Positions 11,701-25,500 of a stretch of 64,000 bases of DNA are shown here, piece after piece. How positions within the stretch are numbered: the first letter of the stretch is position 1; each line of letters opens with the position of its first letter. Source of the stretch: Sphagnum magellanicum. Its lineage: Eukaryota > Streptophyta > Sphagnopsida > Sphagnales > Sphagnaceae. The notes below the pieces were generated by a model, which saw only the letters and a list, made by a program, of their open reading frames with translations, made no database searches and was not told the DNA's origin. The stretch is from positions 1,550,001 to 1,614,000 of the forward strand of contig CM038924.1 of assembly GCA_021904315.1 (NCBI GenBank), written 5' to 3'. Made by a program: the position numbers and the translations under genes.

Positions 11701-14389
11701 GGCATGTTAAAGTAATCCAATTGATGTTCAATTAATTATTTTTATATTTTTGATATCTATGTTTAACATAATTGATAATATTAAAAAATATAATATAAAC
11801 AATTTCATTGATTCAACATAAGTATAAAGGAGGTTATGTGTGCCACATTTCCATCAACTTCACATTTTGTAGCACAAATGAATGTGCCATGTCTTAGAAA
11901 TATGCATTCATGATTTGTGTGTGCCAATTTCCTCAAAGCATTTCATCATTTATGGTTGGGTTTCTTTCTCGTCCCATAACCTTTACTTTGTGGTTGCAAA
12001 ATCATATAAGTATTATGTGCAAACCTAATCCCTCTTCTAGTGCATACCCTACTACCATATGTCATTATAGATCATTTATTATATTTTTCATCAATGACAA
12101 AAATAGTTGGAATTTAATTCTTTATGGTTGGCCTATAATTCATGTTTCGCATTTTCATATGGCCATGATGGCAACTTCAATATAGTTAATCTAAATTGAT
12201 TTTTGGACCCTAATCCTTATATGAAACATGGATTATCACATTCAAAAGAAATTACTTTCAATTATTTGGTTTCATGTTGGACATTTCGTCATGTTTATGT
12301 TGAATATTTGTTTTCACATTGTGGATTTGAGATATCCTAGTTTTCTTGTAAGCTTATTTACATTAACAATGGTTAATGTGTTGTTTTTTCACACCATTAA
12401 AACAACTTTGGAGTTTATGACCTTTACATTTAAGGTTGCGAAGGTTTGGTGGTGATGGTATTTTTTATTGAACATCAAGGAAGGAGGGAATATGTTATAG
12501 GTACATGGATAAATTTAATAGCAAATGGAACTACAAGTACTCTAAAACCAATAGTAATTCCTTTTATTCCAATTCCAACAATAAGAAAAGGAGGCACAAC
12601 TATGCTTATTATGTTTATCCCCACACCTTTACTAGGAATCATATTGAATGAATGACATTACTATCTAGTGTTTGGGTGTGTAAATTTTATGAACTAATCA
12701 ACTTTAATTTGGTCAAAACTTGTAATGTTCAAATCCTATAGTTCATAATTGGCAAAACCTACATGATGTTTGAGTTTTGTAATAAGCATCTTTTCATCTT
12801 GCTTGCATTGTTTGTTAGGTATTCTATTGTTCTATTCAAAAATTTGTATTGGATATTGAATCAACATTTTGTGTAACACACTGGAAGAAATTTTCCTAAT
12901 GAATATGAACAAATGTTGAAATGTTGAATAACTTATATTGGGTATCATGGCTTTATTTTCTATGACAAGGTTGATTCAATGGACTTTGATGGGTTTTGAT
13001 TAAATAATTACAAGTTGAATTTGGATCCCCAAAAAATAAATTTTCACATTCATTAGTTTTATTATACTCTAAGTTATAACTTTTTTTCATACATCATGTA
13101 CATTATAACCCATTTATATGTGGTAAAAGACTTTTGAAGTTCTAAAATTTTGAAGCAATTTTGAAACATTCTTTGAATTTTTAAAGTTTTAGAATTCCAC
13201 ATTTTTAAAAATATAAATGTTTTTTGAATGTGGCTAACATATTCTTATCATCTATATTTTTTCATGAATTTTTAAATATTATATGAATCCTTTTGATAGT
13301 CCTTTGCAAACTTGACTCATTTGACGCAATAGTTGTACATTTTCAAATGTTTTGAATTAAAACCAAAACTTAAAATTGAATGAAATGAATTTTTACTCTA
13401 AATTCCTTGACATTCATATGAGGGAAAAAAGACTAACTTGTCATGATTATTATGGTTTTAAATGGTAATAAAGAAATAAATGTTTGATTTTGATTGATTA
13501 TGTCTGACATTTGACACCCTTTTTGGCTCTTAGTTACGTGTTTTGACTTGATCGTCATTTTGATCACATCACAAAATCTTTGAAAAGAACCCTGACCTAC
13601 CCCCAACAACTTAGAATATGTCATTAATAGGTAGTAAAAACAACCTTGACCTATCCTTGTGTTTTTTTGTTGCAAACTTTTGCAACCTAGCAAAATACAA
13701 ATTCAAAAAAAGAAAAAAAAGAAAAAGAATTGTGATTTTTACAAATTATTTTCGATTTTTTTGAAATAAAAATAATTAAATTAACCACATTTAGACCTAG
13801 GCCTTCCTAGGTTGCCATTTGTTGTACCACACTTTTGTAAAAATGCTGCAACCCTGATAGGAAAGTGGCCATTTAATGTTAATTAATCCAAGGGATTTTC
13901 AATAGTGGATGTACTTGAGGAATTTGAAAAAAAAAGGTCATTACCTATGCATAAAACATCTAATAATTACCCAATATGATAGTCCTTTGGTAGTTTCAAC
14001 ACTAATTAAATTATTTGTAGAAATATTTGAAATTTTCAAAAAGTATTTTTTTCAAAGAACATATAAATTGTGAAGGAAAATAAAGAATCTATAAAAATAT
14101 TTAATTTCGACATGGAATTTTCAAATTTAATTAATTTTTTAACAAACATATGTTAAAGGCTACCTTTCTACTATGATACCATTTTCTTGTGATGTATATC
14201 TTCATATAACACCTTTGCTCATAGAATGGGTTATGAAAAGGAAACAAGGTTGAAGTTAAGCCACAATTCAAACATAATAAGCATCTAGTGGATCATGTGT
14301 TAATGTGTGTTGGTTCACGCTAACCCAAATAACTTAGTTTGCATTTTTGCAAAGTTATCGGTGGTTTTACCAAGTTCAAATTAAAATAT
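8791..14389. other. AT-rich spacer, no gene seen
   Basis: Long A/T-rich sequence with only short, compositionally random open frames on both strands (the longest are under 115 codons and unlike any family I know). No tandem array, RNA gene or structured element stands out. At about 13980-14160 there are fragments shared with 38600-38730. Confidence 0.45.
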
Positions 14390-15790
14390 GAATAAATGCA
14401 TGTTTTAAGGCACATCTTGCTTTTTGGACAAATTTCAAACCTCGTATGTGCATTGTGGGAATTCTCAAATCTTGTACCTTGAGGAACTTGTTTGACATAG
14501 TTGTCAATTTAATTATTTAATGTAATATATTCCAAATTAATTAAATTACTTGTGAACAAAAAATAAATTAGGGATAGTTAGGTTCTTTTTTTTTCCACTC
14601 TATGATATCAAAAATTTGGCAACTTTTTCAAAAAAAAGAAACATACATAGGATAATATATACATTTAAAATATTACATAAGATTATACCCCATGTTGATG
14701 TTATCCTCCCTTTCTAAAGGTAGCTTTTCTTTATTAGGTGAAGTAAGTAAAAATAATTTAATTTCATGTGGGCAATAGATACACATGATGTTTAAATTAT
14801 GCATTTTGATCTAAGGTCCATAAGCTTCAATTCAAACCAAGATAACAAAATTGAAACTTGGTTTGGGTACTTCATACCTATTGTGATTCATATTAAGTAG
14901 TTCATGGGTGCTTTCATAATTTATTTATTTTTGGAAGACCCTTATTCATTAGCCCATCATCAATTTTTTTGGAACATTGGGGCCTGATTCCCTTTAATGG
15001 GAATACCTCTTTGGACCCCAATTGCAAAATAGAAACAAAAGTATTCCCCCATAGCCCACCTTTTCAATTTATATACATGGACTTTGGGCAAACAATATGG
15101 GATAAAACCAAGGTGCTATTGGGAACATCTTGGGGAATATATTTGAAAACATTTTGGGAATATGATAAAAACACAAAATTGAGAACAAAGAAAAAAACAA
15201 AAAATTCTTCTCCCCTTCACCCTTTCAAATAAAAAATAACTAGACCATTCATGAATCCATGCTAAACATTCCCATTGACTACATGATATTTTTCTAACTA
15301 AATATGTTCATTAACATTTTTTGCTTAGGCTAATGCCCTTTTTAAAGAACTAGGATACCTATTGACTTGGTTAGTCATTAGAGTAGTCTTGTCTTTGAAG
15401 TTAAATTACATTTAAATTTTTACTTGTGGCATTGAAGTATCATTTTTATCGACTTTTTAACATTACAAAAGGTGAGTTTTTCATAGTGGTATGGTGTGGG
15501 TGCTAATTCACCCAATTAAACCAATTTCCAAGTCATCAAGCTAGGATATATTATAAACATTTTACATGTAGGTTTTCACTTTTAATTGGTCTTTTAACTA
15601 TGTTATTTTTTAATTGATATTTTTGTGATGCATTTCACATTACTTTCTACTTTTAATTCATGTAGTCAATTGGTTTTTTATGTTTTATGATCAAATGGCA
15701 TTTCACAAGCATGAATTTGAACCCAACTCATTGATATTCAACCTTTCATGGCCAAGTAATGAGGTTTCAATGCCTATTGCATTGAATTGT
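14390..15790 (+). repeat. modules of the dispersed repeat family also forming the 30-45 kb array
   Basis: Three blocks recur elsewhere in the same order. 14390-14560 matches 38430-38590 (block around CATCTTGCTTTTTGGACAAAT). 14940-15160 matches 42190-42255, and in inverse orientation 17525-17705 and 22260-22430 (block around GGTGCTATTGGGAACATCTT). 15480-15790 matches 31045-31350, 42735-43030 and 53060-53310. No open frame of note. The conserved order suggests one long, unclassified mobile element family. Confidence 0.6.
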
Positions 15791-17400
15791 TTTTTTTTAG
15801 GGGTGAAAAATCATAAAAGAGAGACATTATGACAAAAGTGAATATTATGTGACAAATTTTTCCTAGATTTGTGTTTTGGGGAGAGTTCACTCCAATTTCC
15901 TTCAAGATTTAAGTTTTGATTTTGTTTTTGTTTTTTAAAAAAGTGATTGAATATTCAATAACTCTCACACCATAAGTTTAAACAATATGAAATCACCTCT
16001 ATGCACCCCTACTCACCAAGGGTTTTCCAACAATACCAATTGTGCAATGGGAGGCATGACTTGGTTTAGGGGATTTCAAGATGAAAAAAAAACAAACAAC
16101 CTTTCTTAATGGATAGATTTTTCTATTGCCCTTTATTTCATTTTATTTTCATGTCTCTATTAGTCACCTTGTAAAAAAACTTGATGATTTGGAATTTATT
16201 TTCCTTATAATTTGGCAAATTTAGGCCCTTTTTTGTGTTCAAATTCCTTTGCTTACATCCAAATGCCATTTTTTTAGGCTTTAAAATGGCAAAAATTTGG
16301 CCGCAATAAAAGCACTATGGTTATGATAGGCTGAACTAAAAGCTATGTTTTATGTGATAGGTGCAATTTGTTTTCCATGTTTTAGATTATAATGGCTTAA
16401 GAATAAATATTTAATGGGTTTGATTGTAATACATGGGCTTTGATTCCCTAGTCATTTGATTTTCTCTATTGTGTGGAGTTCCTTTTTACTAGGTAAACAT
16501 AAAGAGGTGAAACTCTTCTATGTAACAACTTTTTTTTTTTCACATTTCATGTGAAGAGCTCAAAACCAAATTTTTGACTTTCACTTAGGAATTTTATTTT
16601 TGTTGACCATGCTCTTTTTATGTCAAATGGTTTGTGAAAAGCTCAAATCAAAACAAGCCTAGATTGTTCAATTAGGTTTTTTCATAGGGCAAGTTGGTGT
16701 GCTTTGCGTGAAAAAACATTATTGGTAGGAGTAAGGGAATTTATAAAAAGAACTGATTCTTTTTTCCCCTAGATTTATCATGTGTTGTATGCAAGAGCAT
16801 CCTTGGAGGAATTTAAAATTAAACGGGGGTATTGGGTTTTTACAAGCTATTCAAAAATTTAAAAATATGCTATTAAAAAAGGGCCCCCTTTAAAACCCAA
16901 ATAGAAATGTGGTGAACATTTTTGAAAAATAAATTTTATTCTTCAAAGTTTGACAATTCCTTCCTTGTATATGAAGAATATGTGAAATAATATTCCTTTT
17001 ATTTCTATTTTTGACATTTGTGTATAATTTCACACCAAAGAAAGGTTGAGGAAAATTCATTCCTTTGTTATAACGTGCAATTATTCTTATGCAATATCCT
17101 TCAACATATTGTACCTAGTGTCTCATATTGAAAGATATTATTTGGTATGGCATTCATGGGTGGCATATATGAAGCTTTTCGACATGTGTTCCATTACAAA
17201 CATGATTAGTACAAACTTATGAAGTTCATAAAAAGTTCTATGCAAATCTCATTAACGAATGCATAGTGAACCATCACCCAATAATGTGAAGTAATGAATA
17301 GGAAAGAATTAGTTTTATGAATTTGTCAAGGATGAATCTTGCCAAAACTTGTGTTTTCAATATAAGATGTGTATTTATTGCAAAAATTACATCAATTTTG
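15791..17400 (+). repeat. dispersed repeat, pair of 56240-57900
   Basis: Roughly 1.6 kb collinear with 56240-57900. Matching landmarks include TACCAATTGTGCAA (16036 and 56457), TCCCTAGTCATTTG versus TCCCCTTGCACTTG (16445 and 57026), AAATGTGGTGAAC (16906 and 57360) and CACACCAAA (17030 and 57480). Divergence is substantial, with indels. No coding sequence. Confidence 0.65.
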
Positions 17401-17430
17401 TAAAATAATTTTGAAAAGAAAACTCTTTTT

Positions 17431-17450
17431 GGGGGGGGGGGGGGGGGGGG
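17431..17450. repeat. G20 homopolymer
   Basis: Twenty consecutive G, followed by AGGGAAGGGAGGG. The equivalent place in the duplicate (22166-22185) has a shorter G-rich tract, so the run has expanded in one copy. Confidence 0.9.
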
Positions 17451-17870
17451 AGGGAAGGGAGGGATTTTTTTAAAAAAATTCCTTGGTCCCATGGGGTTAC
17501 CATCAAATTCACAAAAAGCTCCCCAAGATGTTTGGAATAACACCTCAAATTTATCCCATATGGTTTGCCCAAAGTTCAACTTTCATGTATATAAACTAAA
17601 AAAGTGGGCCATAGGGGAACATGCATGGGTGTAAAGAGGTTCTCCAATTGGGGGATGCCCAATGTTCCAAAAAAATCAATGATGGGCCAATCAATATGGC
17701 TCCTTCAAAAAAAGAAAAGTTGTGAGCACACCCATGAACTAATTAATATGAATCACACTATATAAATAATTGATAACAATGTTGGATTGTATTCTCAATA
17801 CATACAAAATTAAATTAAAACTAGTTTAATATTTTTGCAAAAAATTCAAAAGGAATTATTTTTTATGCAA

Positions 17871-19690
17871 GTAAGCTGGGCAATCCTGTAGTGTGCCTTT
17901 ATGCAACCGTTTCTATCTATGGTGCGGACATACCCATTGAATAGTTGAGAAATCTCCATGGCTATTATCCATTTTAAGATATTTCACCTTATTCAAACGA
18001 AATAATTTAAATATGTTTTTCCTTCTCAAGAAGTCCATAAGCCATTGTAGCAACCTTATGTTCTTCAACCAATGCATCTTTCGCAATAGGCAAATGGCTT
18101 GTATTGCTTTGCCTTACAATTGGTCCTCCATGTATTCTTGGATCCTCGATGTAATTAGTTATGTCTTGTGCATCATACGCCAATGCAAGTCCTGTGCAAA
18201 ATTGGGTACCAAGTTACCCACTCCTCCTACAACATGGGCACCCACCTTCAAAAGGATTGACACAATTTTGAAGCCAACAATGACCAAATGGGCAATTTTG
18301 TGCTTGTTTTCATCTTTCACATACCTAATTTCATCACCTTTTTTTATCATCCACAACATGAATGCCATCAATACCTTCACACAAAAAGTGGAAATAAACT
18401 ATTTCAATCCCCATTAACTTATCAACAAGTTGACATTGTTGTTTGGTTCCTCCAATGGTGAAGAAAACATTGCATGGTACTTGTTATTGTTGCAATTGAA
18501 AAAGTTATTTTGTCATCCCATCCAACTTTTTTGTTAAGTTTCGATATAATTGTTGTTTCATGCATTTGATTTCTTGGTTTGTTTTGCAAACACCTCCTCC
18601 AATTTTGTTGATATTTCTACAACAATTTGCTTTTCGGATGATCAAATTTCAGCTTTCATGTTGCAAATTTCAACTTTTATCACTTCAAACTTATCGTGAA
18701 TGAATTGCTCCAAGTTTGTAGGTTCTTGCAATGACATTTGATGAAAGGATTTGTGCAATTGAAAATCATCACTTTCAAAGGTTTCTCCTTGGGTATGTTT
18801 AAATTCTTGTTTGGCACTTGGTAAATTGATTTCCACATCCTTGAAGCTTTGGAGGTGTCACTCCAACACAACATGGGTAGCCACTTCACCCAAAAGGGTT
18901 ACAACCTTATCCTCCATATTTTGTTAAGGAAATCATGATCATTTCTTTGCACATCTATTTGTGGCCAAGGATGCACAAGTTCCAAATCAAGGCTTGTTGC
19001 CAATAACTCCTTTTTCAAATTTTCAACTAATTCCACTTGTTTTGTTCTGCACAGCCCTTGGCCTCAACACACCTTTCATTAGTGTAACCCCTTGGCAACC
19101 TTGGGGACTATTACACAAGTCTTCAATTGGGCTTAGCACATGGTCATGGACAAGTTGAATCGTTTGGATTTTAGTCTTGGAGGACTTCACCAATATGTCA
19201 ATGAAAACATGATGGAGCATTTGATTACCACTTAACTCCACAAAAATCTCCAAGCCATTCACACAAATCTTCATGAGATTCTTTTCATTTTCACAAATTT
19301 CTCCCATTTTCAAGTTGGCAAAATGGTGTTTCAACACCACCTACAAGCATACCAAATTCCAATTAACAATGCATCTAAATGTGAAATATGATTCAAAGCA
19401 AGTGTAAGTTGGAGAGTTCAAAATGATTATCTTACTAGTTCATGATTAGGTTGTAACTACATTACATTAAATGTTGAATGTGGATTGAAAAGTAAATATG
19501 TTTTGAAAGACCTTTCACTTGAACTCATGGAAAGAATCCTAGGGTAAAGGTCGTGACATCTTCATCTCCACATTGTAACCTTCGTCCAATGTAAATGGCT
19601 TGCACATCAAATTCTATTGACCATTGCAAATGTCTTTCACCTTTTGCTACAACATCTTTGAGCTCCAATGTAGCGGGGACAAATAACCTA
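17871..19690 (-). pseudogene. truncated duplicate of the Roco gene 3' part
   Basis: Collinear with the intact Roco gene at 22589-24448. It contains the end of the second exon (19517-19690), the intron and a decayed copy of the last exon (19340 down to 17871). Open pieces survive at 19525-19707, 19023-19340, 18642-18836 and 18159-18380, in shifting frames. One deletion of about 20 bp is visible near 19048, where the intact copy has an extra stretch encoding KLLLCKN. The position matching the normal TAA stop reads TAC. No LRR or GTPase part is present; similarity ends at about 19690, where a tandem array begins. Because the intron and 3' flank are included (similarity continues to about 17455), this is a genomic segmental duplication, not a processed copy. 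Confidence 0.85.
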
Positions 19691-20185
19691 GTGATTAAAC
19701 TTAACAACTTACACTAATAGCTAAAATCTAATGGTTAAATTTAGTGACTTAAAGTAATGCCTAAACCCAATGGCTAAATTTAATGGCTTGAAGCAATGGT
19801 TAAACCTAATTGTTAAATTTAGTGATTTAAATTAAAAGTTAAACTTAATGGTTAAATTCAATGACTTAAAATAATGGTTAAACTTAGTGGTTAAACTTAA
19901 CGGCTAAATTAATGATGTTAATTAATAACTAAACATAATGATTGAACATAGTGACAAAACTTAGTGGTTTAAAATAATGGCTAAACATAGTGATTATATT
20001 TAATGGTTAAACTTAAGTTATACCTATTGGTCAAATTTAATGCTTCGATTTAGGCTAAATTTAATGGTTAAACATAATGGCTAAAATTAGTGGTTAAATT
20101 TAAATTAAACCTAATGGTTGAAATTTGGTTAAACTTAATGGTTAAACATAGTGGTTAAACCTCATGGTTACACTTAGTGATAAAA
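19691..20185. repeat. 39-bp minisatellite made of 13-bp subunits
   Basis: Subunits resemble TGGTTAAACTTAG. Landmark TGG/TTG-TTAAATTT motifs sit at 19732, 19771, 19810 and 19849, exactly 39 bp apart, and the 13-bp subrepeat shows directly at 19875 and 19888. The array starts exactly where the Roco duplicate stops. Confidence 0.85.
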
Positions 20186-20395
20186 TTAAGTAGGTAAATG
20201 GATGGATAGGTAAATAGATAATAGGTGGGTAGGTGGGTAGGTATGTAGGTAGGTACGTGAGAAGGTATAGTTAAATTTGTCGTAGGTAAATAATAAGTAG
20301 GTAGGTAGGTGGGTGGGTAATAAGTAGGCGAATAATTAATTAAATAATAGGTCAATGAATGAGAAAGAAGTAGATACATAGGATAGTAGACCATG
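20186..20395. repeat. TAGG-type tetranucleotide array
   Basis: Degenerate TAGG/TGGG/TAAA tetranucleotides, for example GGTGGGTAGGTGGGTAGG at about 20224. They give an open frame on the minus strand (YPPTYLPTYY) that is not a gene. Similar TAGGTAGG motifs occur inside the MITE copies at 35240, 36820 and 62690. Confidence 0.8.
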
Positions 20396-20399
20396 TCAT

Positions 20400-20640
20400 A
20401 TTTGATTAAGGATTATTGACCATCTTAATTAAATGTTCAATTTGATTAAAGACCATTAGTTATTTTTACTAAAGATCATTGGCCATTTTGAATAAATGTT
20501 CAATTTAATTAAGGAGCATTGGTCATTTTGACTAAAAATCTTTAGCTATTTTGATTAATTGTTCAATTTGATTAAACACCATTGGCCATTTTGACTAAGC
20601 TTATACAACTTGACTATGTGTATTTAGTCAAATAAACCAT
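20400..20640. repeat. 63-bp minisatellite with 21-bp substructure
   Basis: GTTCAATTTGATTAA motifs at 20435, 20498 and 20561 are exactly 63 bp apart. Each unit contains variants of CATTGGCCATTTTGACTAA spaced about 21 bp. It is the third unrelated tandem family within 1 kb. Confidence 0.8.
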
Positions 20641-22588
20641 TATAGTCAAATTGATCAATCAACACATACATTTGTCATTCAAGCCTTTGATTTTTAATCA
20701 AATGTACATGTTTATTAATCAAAATAACAAATTAATCAATTTGAACCTTTTTAAAAAACATTATTTGTAGTAGTGTGAGGCCTTATGGTCGTTTAAAAAT
20801 CATATGTTATATACCCTATGTACATTGATTTTATGCAATCTTTTTCATCTAACCGTTAGATCAAATAAATTTTGATTCAAAATGAACTTTGAATTAAAAA
20901 TGTTGTTGTGCTAATTTTAAAATTTTTTAATTTGTGTTTAGGATAACCAAAGTATGCCATAAAGATTTTAGTTTATAGTGTACTATAATATTTGTTATAC
21001 ATCACCTTTTTTGAACAAAAATGGTTCACCTTTAATGTGCTTTCACCTATTAGTATGTAACTTTTAATTACTCATACATGGATTTGATAAACTATATCAT
21101 TAACAAAATAGTTGGGCCCCATAAGATGTATTACATAAGGAGGATCTAGTTTGATTCTTGCCATTTAATAATAATAAAATTTATAAATGCATTAATAAAG
21201 GTGTTCAAAGGTTTACCAAAAATGAAATGCATTGATGGTCATCCCAATAAAGAATAAGGCAAAAACACATTAAAGTGTTAGAAAATCAATAGATTGTTGT
21301 CGCTTTTCAAAGCCCTTTTCTAGTGTAGTTGAAAACTGGCTTAAAATATGAATATTTAGATGATATTGAAAGTAACATTTTTTTCCATTTCCAATTTCAA
21401 GTCATGATGTTATAAGACATATAAAAATATCGCAAAATATTTTTTTTGAAAATAATTATTTTTAAATGCTTAAAAAGGTTTTTAAAATAATTATAGTTTC
21501 TGGGATTTTAAAAAGTTCATAACATAATAAATTAAAATCACATTCCATTCATTCAATGGATCTTTATTTTTGAGAACATAATTCATTTTATATCCCAAAG
21601 TTTCAAACATATAAAATTAACACATTGTAAAATAAAAGTTCATATCCATGAGTTTTAAAGGTGTGAAAAAAAGTGTGGGAAAAATTCAAAAGTTCATTGC
21701 TCATTGGTTATCAATTATTTTGATTTTTTTTTCATTTTTGGAAGGTTGATTATGATAGTTTTAAATAAAGGAGTCCTTTTTTTATTATTTCAATGAATTT
21801 TATTTTATTTATTTCCTTGTATTTAACAAATATAAGAAAAATTGCCATTATGATGTCCATATAAGATCACCATAGTGTGCAAACACCCAACATAGTAAAT
21901 ATAATATAAAAAAATTTAGAACCCAAGCTTTCATAATCATTTTTCTTTCATTCACATATTAGAAATCATTTAGGATTTTAATATTACAATGAATATGATA
22001 AGATTGACATATTAATATGTTCAACACATTAAATTGTCCCATAATTTCTGCCCCTACCATTAATTTAAGCCAAAAGTGGTGACAAATAATTTTGGAAATA
22101 AAAGTTTCATGTAGCTAATAAGAAGGTTCAACATGCATTCATGAGGCATCCAATTTTTCTCTTTTGGGGGGGAGGGAGGGGAGGGATTTTTTAAAAAAAT
22201 TCCTTGGTCCCATGGGGTTACCATGAAATTCACAAAATGTTCCCCAAGATGTTCCCAATAACACCTCAAATTTATCCCATATGCTTTGCCCAAAGTTCAA
22301 CTCTCATGTATATAAGTTGAAAATGTGGGCCATAGGGGAGCACATGGGTGAAAAAACATGTTTCAATTGGGGGATGCCTAGTGTTCCAAAAACTTTGATG
22401 ATGGGCCATTCAATATGGCTCCTTCCAAAAAAAAAATTGTGAGCACACCCATGAACTAATTAATATGAATCACACTATATACATAATTGATAACAATGTT
22501 CAATTGTCTTTTCAATACATACAAAATTAAATTTAATCTAGTTTAATATTTGTACAAAAATTTCAAAAGGAACAAACTTTTATGCAAA
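20641..22588. other. AT-rich spacer; 3' flank of the Roco gene
   Basis: 20641-22160 shows nothing but AT-rich sequence. 22170-22500 is the 3' flank shared with 17455-17770, including a G-rich run followed by TTTTTTAAAAAAATTCCTTG. It also carries an inverted copy of the 14940-15160 block. Confidence 0.5.
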
Positions 22589-25500
22589 TTAAGCGGGGCA
22601 ATTCTCTAGTGTGCCACTATTTAACCCCTCGTTTTTATGGCGTGAACACACCCATCGAATGGTTGACAAATCTCCATGGCTACTATTAAGATATCTCACT
22701 CTACTCAAACCAAACAATTTGGATATGTTTTTCCCTCTCAAGAAGTCCACAAGCCATTGCGTAGCAACCCTATGTTTTTCAATCAATGCATCATTTACAG
22801 TAGGCAAATGACTTGTACTGTTCTGCCCTACAATTGGTCCTCCATGTATTTGGAGATCTTCGATGTAATCAGTTATGTCTTCTGCATCATATGCCAATGC
22901 AAGTCCCTGTGCAACATTGGGTACCAAGTTACCCATTCCTCCTACAACATGAGCAGCCACCTTCAAAAGGACTGACATAATTTTGAAGCTAACAATGACC
23001 AAATGGGCAATTTTGTGCCTGTTTTCATCCTTTACATACCTAATTTCATCACCTTTTTGATCATCCACAACATGAATGCCATCAATATCTTCACACAAGA
23101 AGTGGAGATAAGTTACTTCAATCCCCATCAACTTATTAACAAGTTGACGTTGTTGTTTGGTTCCTCCAGTGGTGAAGAAAGCATTGCATGGTATTTGTTG
23201 TTGGTGCAATTGTAAAAATAATTTTGTCATCCCATCCAACTTCTTTGTTAACTTCTTATACAACCACTCTTCCATGCATTTGATTTCTTGCTTTGTTTTT
23301 TCAAACACCTCTTCCAATTTTGTTGATATTCTTGCAACAATTCGTTCTTCGGATGATCGAAGTTCAGCCCTCATGATGTCACGAATGAGTTGCTCCAAGT
23401 TTGTAGGTTCTTGCAATGACATTCGATGAAAGGATTTTTGCAATGGCAAATCACCATTTTTAGAGGTTTCTCCTTGGGTATGTTCAGATTCTTGTTCAAA
23501 ACTTGGTAAATTGTTGATGTCGATTTCCACCTTCTTAAGGCTTTGAAGGTGTTGCTCCAACACATCATGGGTAGCCACTTCACCCAAAAGGGATGCAACT
23601 TCATCCTCCATCCTTTTGTTAAGGAAATCATGATCACCTTTTTGCACATCTACTTGTGGCCATGTATGCAAAAATGCGAAATCAAGGTTTGCTGCCAACA
23701 ACTCCTTCTTCAAATCTTCAACCAATGCCACTTGTTTTGTTCTGTTTTTACATAACAATAACTTCTTCACAGCCCTTGGCCTCAACACGCCTCTCATTAG
23801 GGTAACCCCTTGGCAACCTTGGGGACTACCACACAAGTGTTCAATTCGGCTTAGCACATGGTCATGCACAAGTTGAATTGTTTGGATTTCACTCTTGGAC
23901 GATTTCACCAATATGTCAATGAAAGCATGACCAGGCATTTGATTGCCACTTAACTCCACAAAAATTTCCAAGCCATTCACACAAATCTTCATGAGATTGA
24001 TTTCATTTTCACAAATTGCTCCCATTTTCAAGTCGACAAAATGGCGTTTCAACACCACCTACAAGCATACCGAATTCCAATTAGCAATGCATCTAAATGT
24101 GAAATATGATTTCAAAGCAAAGACAAGGTTGTAGAGGTCAAAATGATTATCTTGCTAAATCATAATTAGGTTACAACTACATTATATTAAATGTTCAAAG
24201 TCGATTGAAAAGAAAATATGCTTTGAAGGGCTTCTCACTTGAACTCGTGGAAAGAATCCCGGGGTAAGGGTTGTGACATCTTCATCTCGACATTGTAGCC
24301 TTCGTCCAATGTAAATGTCTTGTCGATCACATTTAATGTTTTGTTGATCACATCCAATGTCTTGCTGATCACATTCTGACCATCGCAAACGTCTTTCACC
24401 TTTTGCTACATCAGCTTTGAACTCCAATGTAGTGGGGACAAATAGCGTGTCATTTGGATGTAAATTTGCAACATGATCTCCTGGATGATCCGCCATGTCG
24501 TCCTTGTATGCAAGATCCATCTTGATCATCAATTGTATAAGATTTTGAAAGATGCTAACCTCATTCATTCCCAACCAATGAGTGGCATTTTTCAAAGACA
24601 ACTTGAGAAGAGATTCAACTCGACTCACCGTGATCAAACCATCATGAATTGTTTTTGTTAACTTCCATTCTTCCACATGTCTTCGAAGCTTGATTAAGTG
24701 GCCCATCACTTGGTGACAAAACCAATGAGGGTTCACAACCACAAAATTTGTATCTTTGAAATAGATGATTTCACCCGCATCATGTAAAAATAATGCCACT
24801 GCTTCATGAGGGTTTAGATTTTTGTCATCAGTGTCTGTTGGTGATCCAGGTTTCAAGCTTGACTCTTTCTTGGCCACAATATCATTCTTGAAAGTTTCCA
24901 TGGTAACAATGGGTTGGTAAGGATGTTCCTTAATCCAATCACATAGGCCATGTTGCACATTCACACATGCCTTAAACACATGTGGCAATTTGTGAAGGAC
25001 ATTTGTACAAGTTGTGGTCACATCTTCCACAATAGCCTTTGCTTGTCGAGAAGAATGTGCATTGATTGAATGCAATGTCAAAGACAAATTGATATAATCT
25101 TGAAATTGACTGGCCAACTCTTTCACATCAGATTCCACAAATTCTTTGTGTATGAACCCCTTGTCTTCATTAGTGATCACAATTGTGATGTGTGGTGGAA
25201 AGTTGAAAGACCTTTTGGTGTTTGATGAAATGAATCTCAACCAAGATCGAAGCTCCTCCTTGATTGTTTCTAGAGATTTACTTTCCCCAGATTCCCTATC
25301 AAATGGATTGCATACCAAAAGAAAATAACTCACATTTCCTTGACTGCTCAAATCTGGCATCATCATATCGTGAAAAGCATGGTATTCTTCTTGGCCCGCA
25401 AGATCCCATAAAGAGATCTTTTGGTCTGTGTCATCAAGAAGGACATTGATCTCTATTCCTCGTGTTCTTTTGCTCAATTCGTCTGGATCATTGGAGCAAA

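Noticed and set aside
20155-20394. Minus-strand Tyr/Pro/Thr-rich open frame
   Set aside because: It is the translation of the TAGG-type tetranucleotide array.
19691-20640. CRISPR-like array
   Set aside because: Units are contiguous and degenerate with no unique spacers; these are eukaryotic minisatellites.
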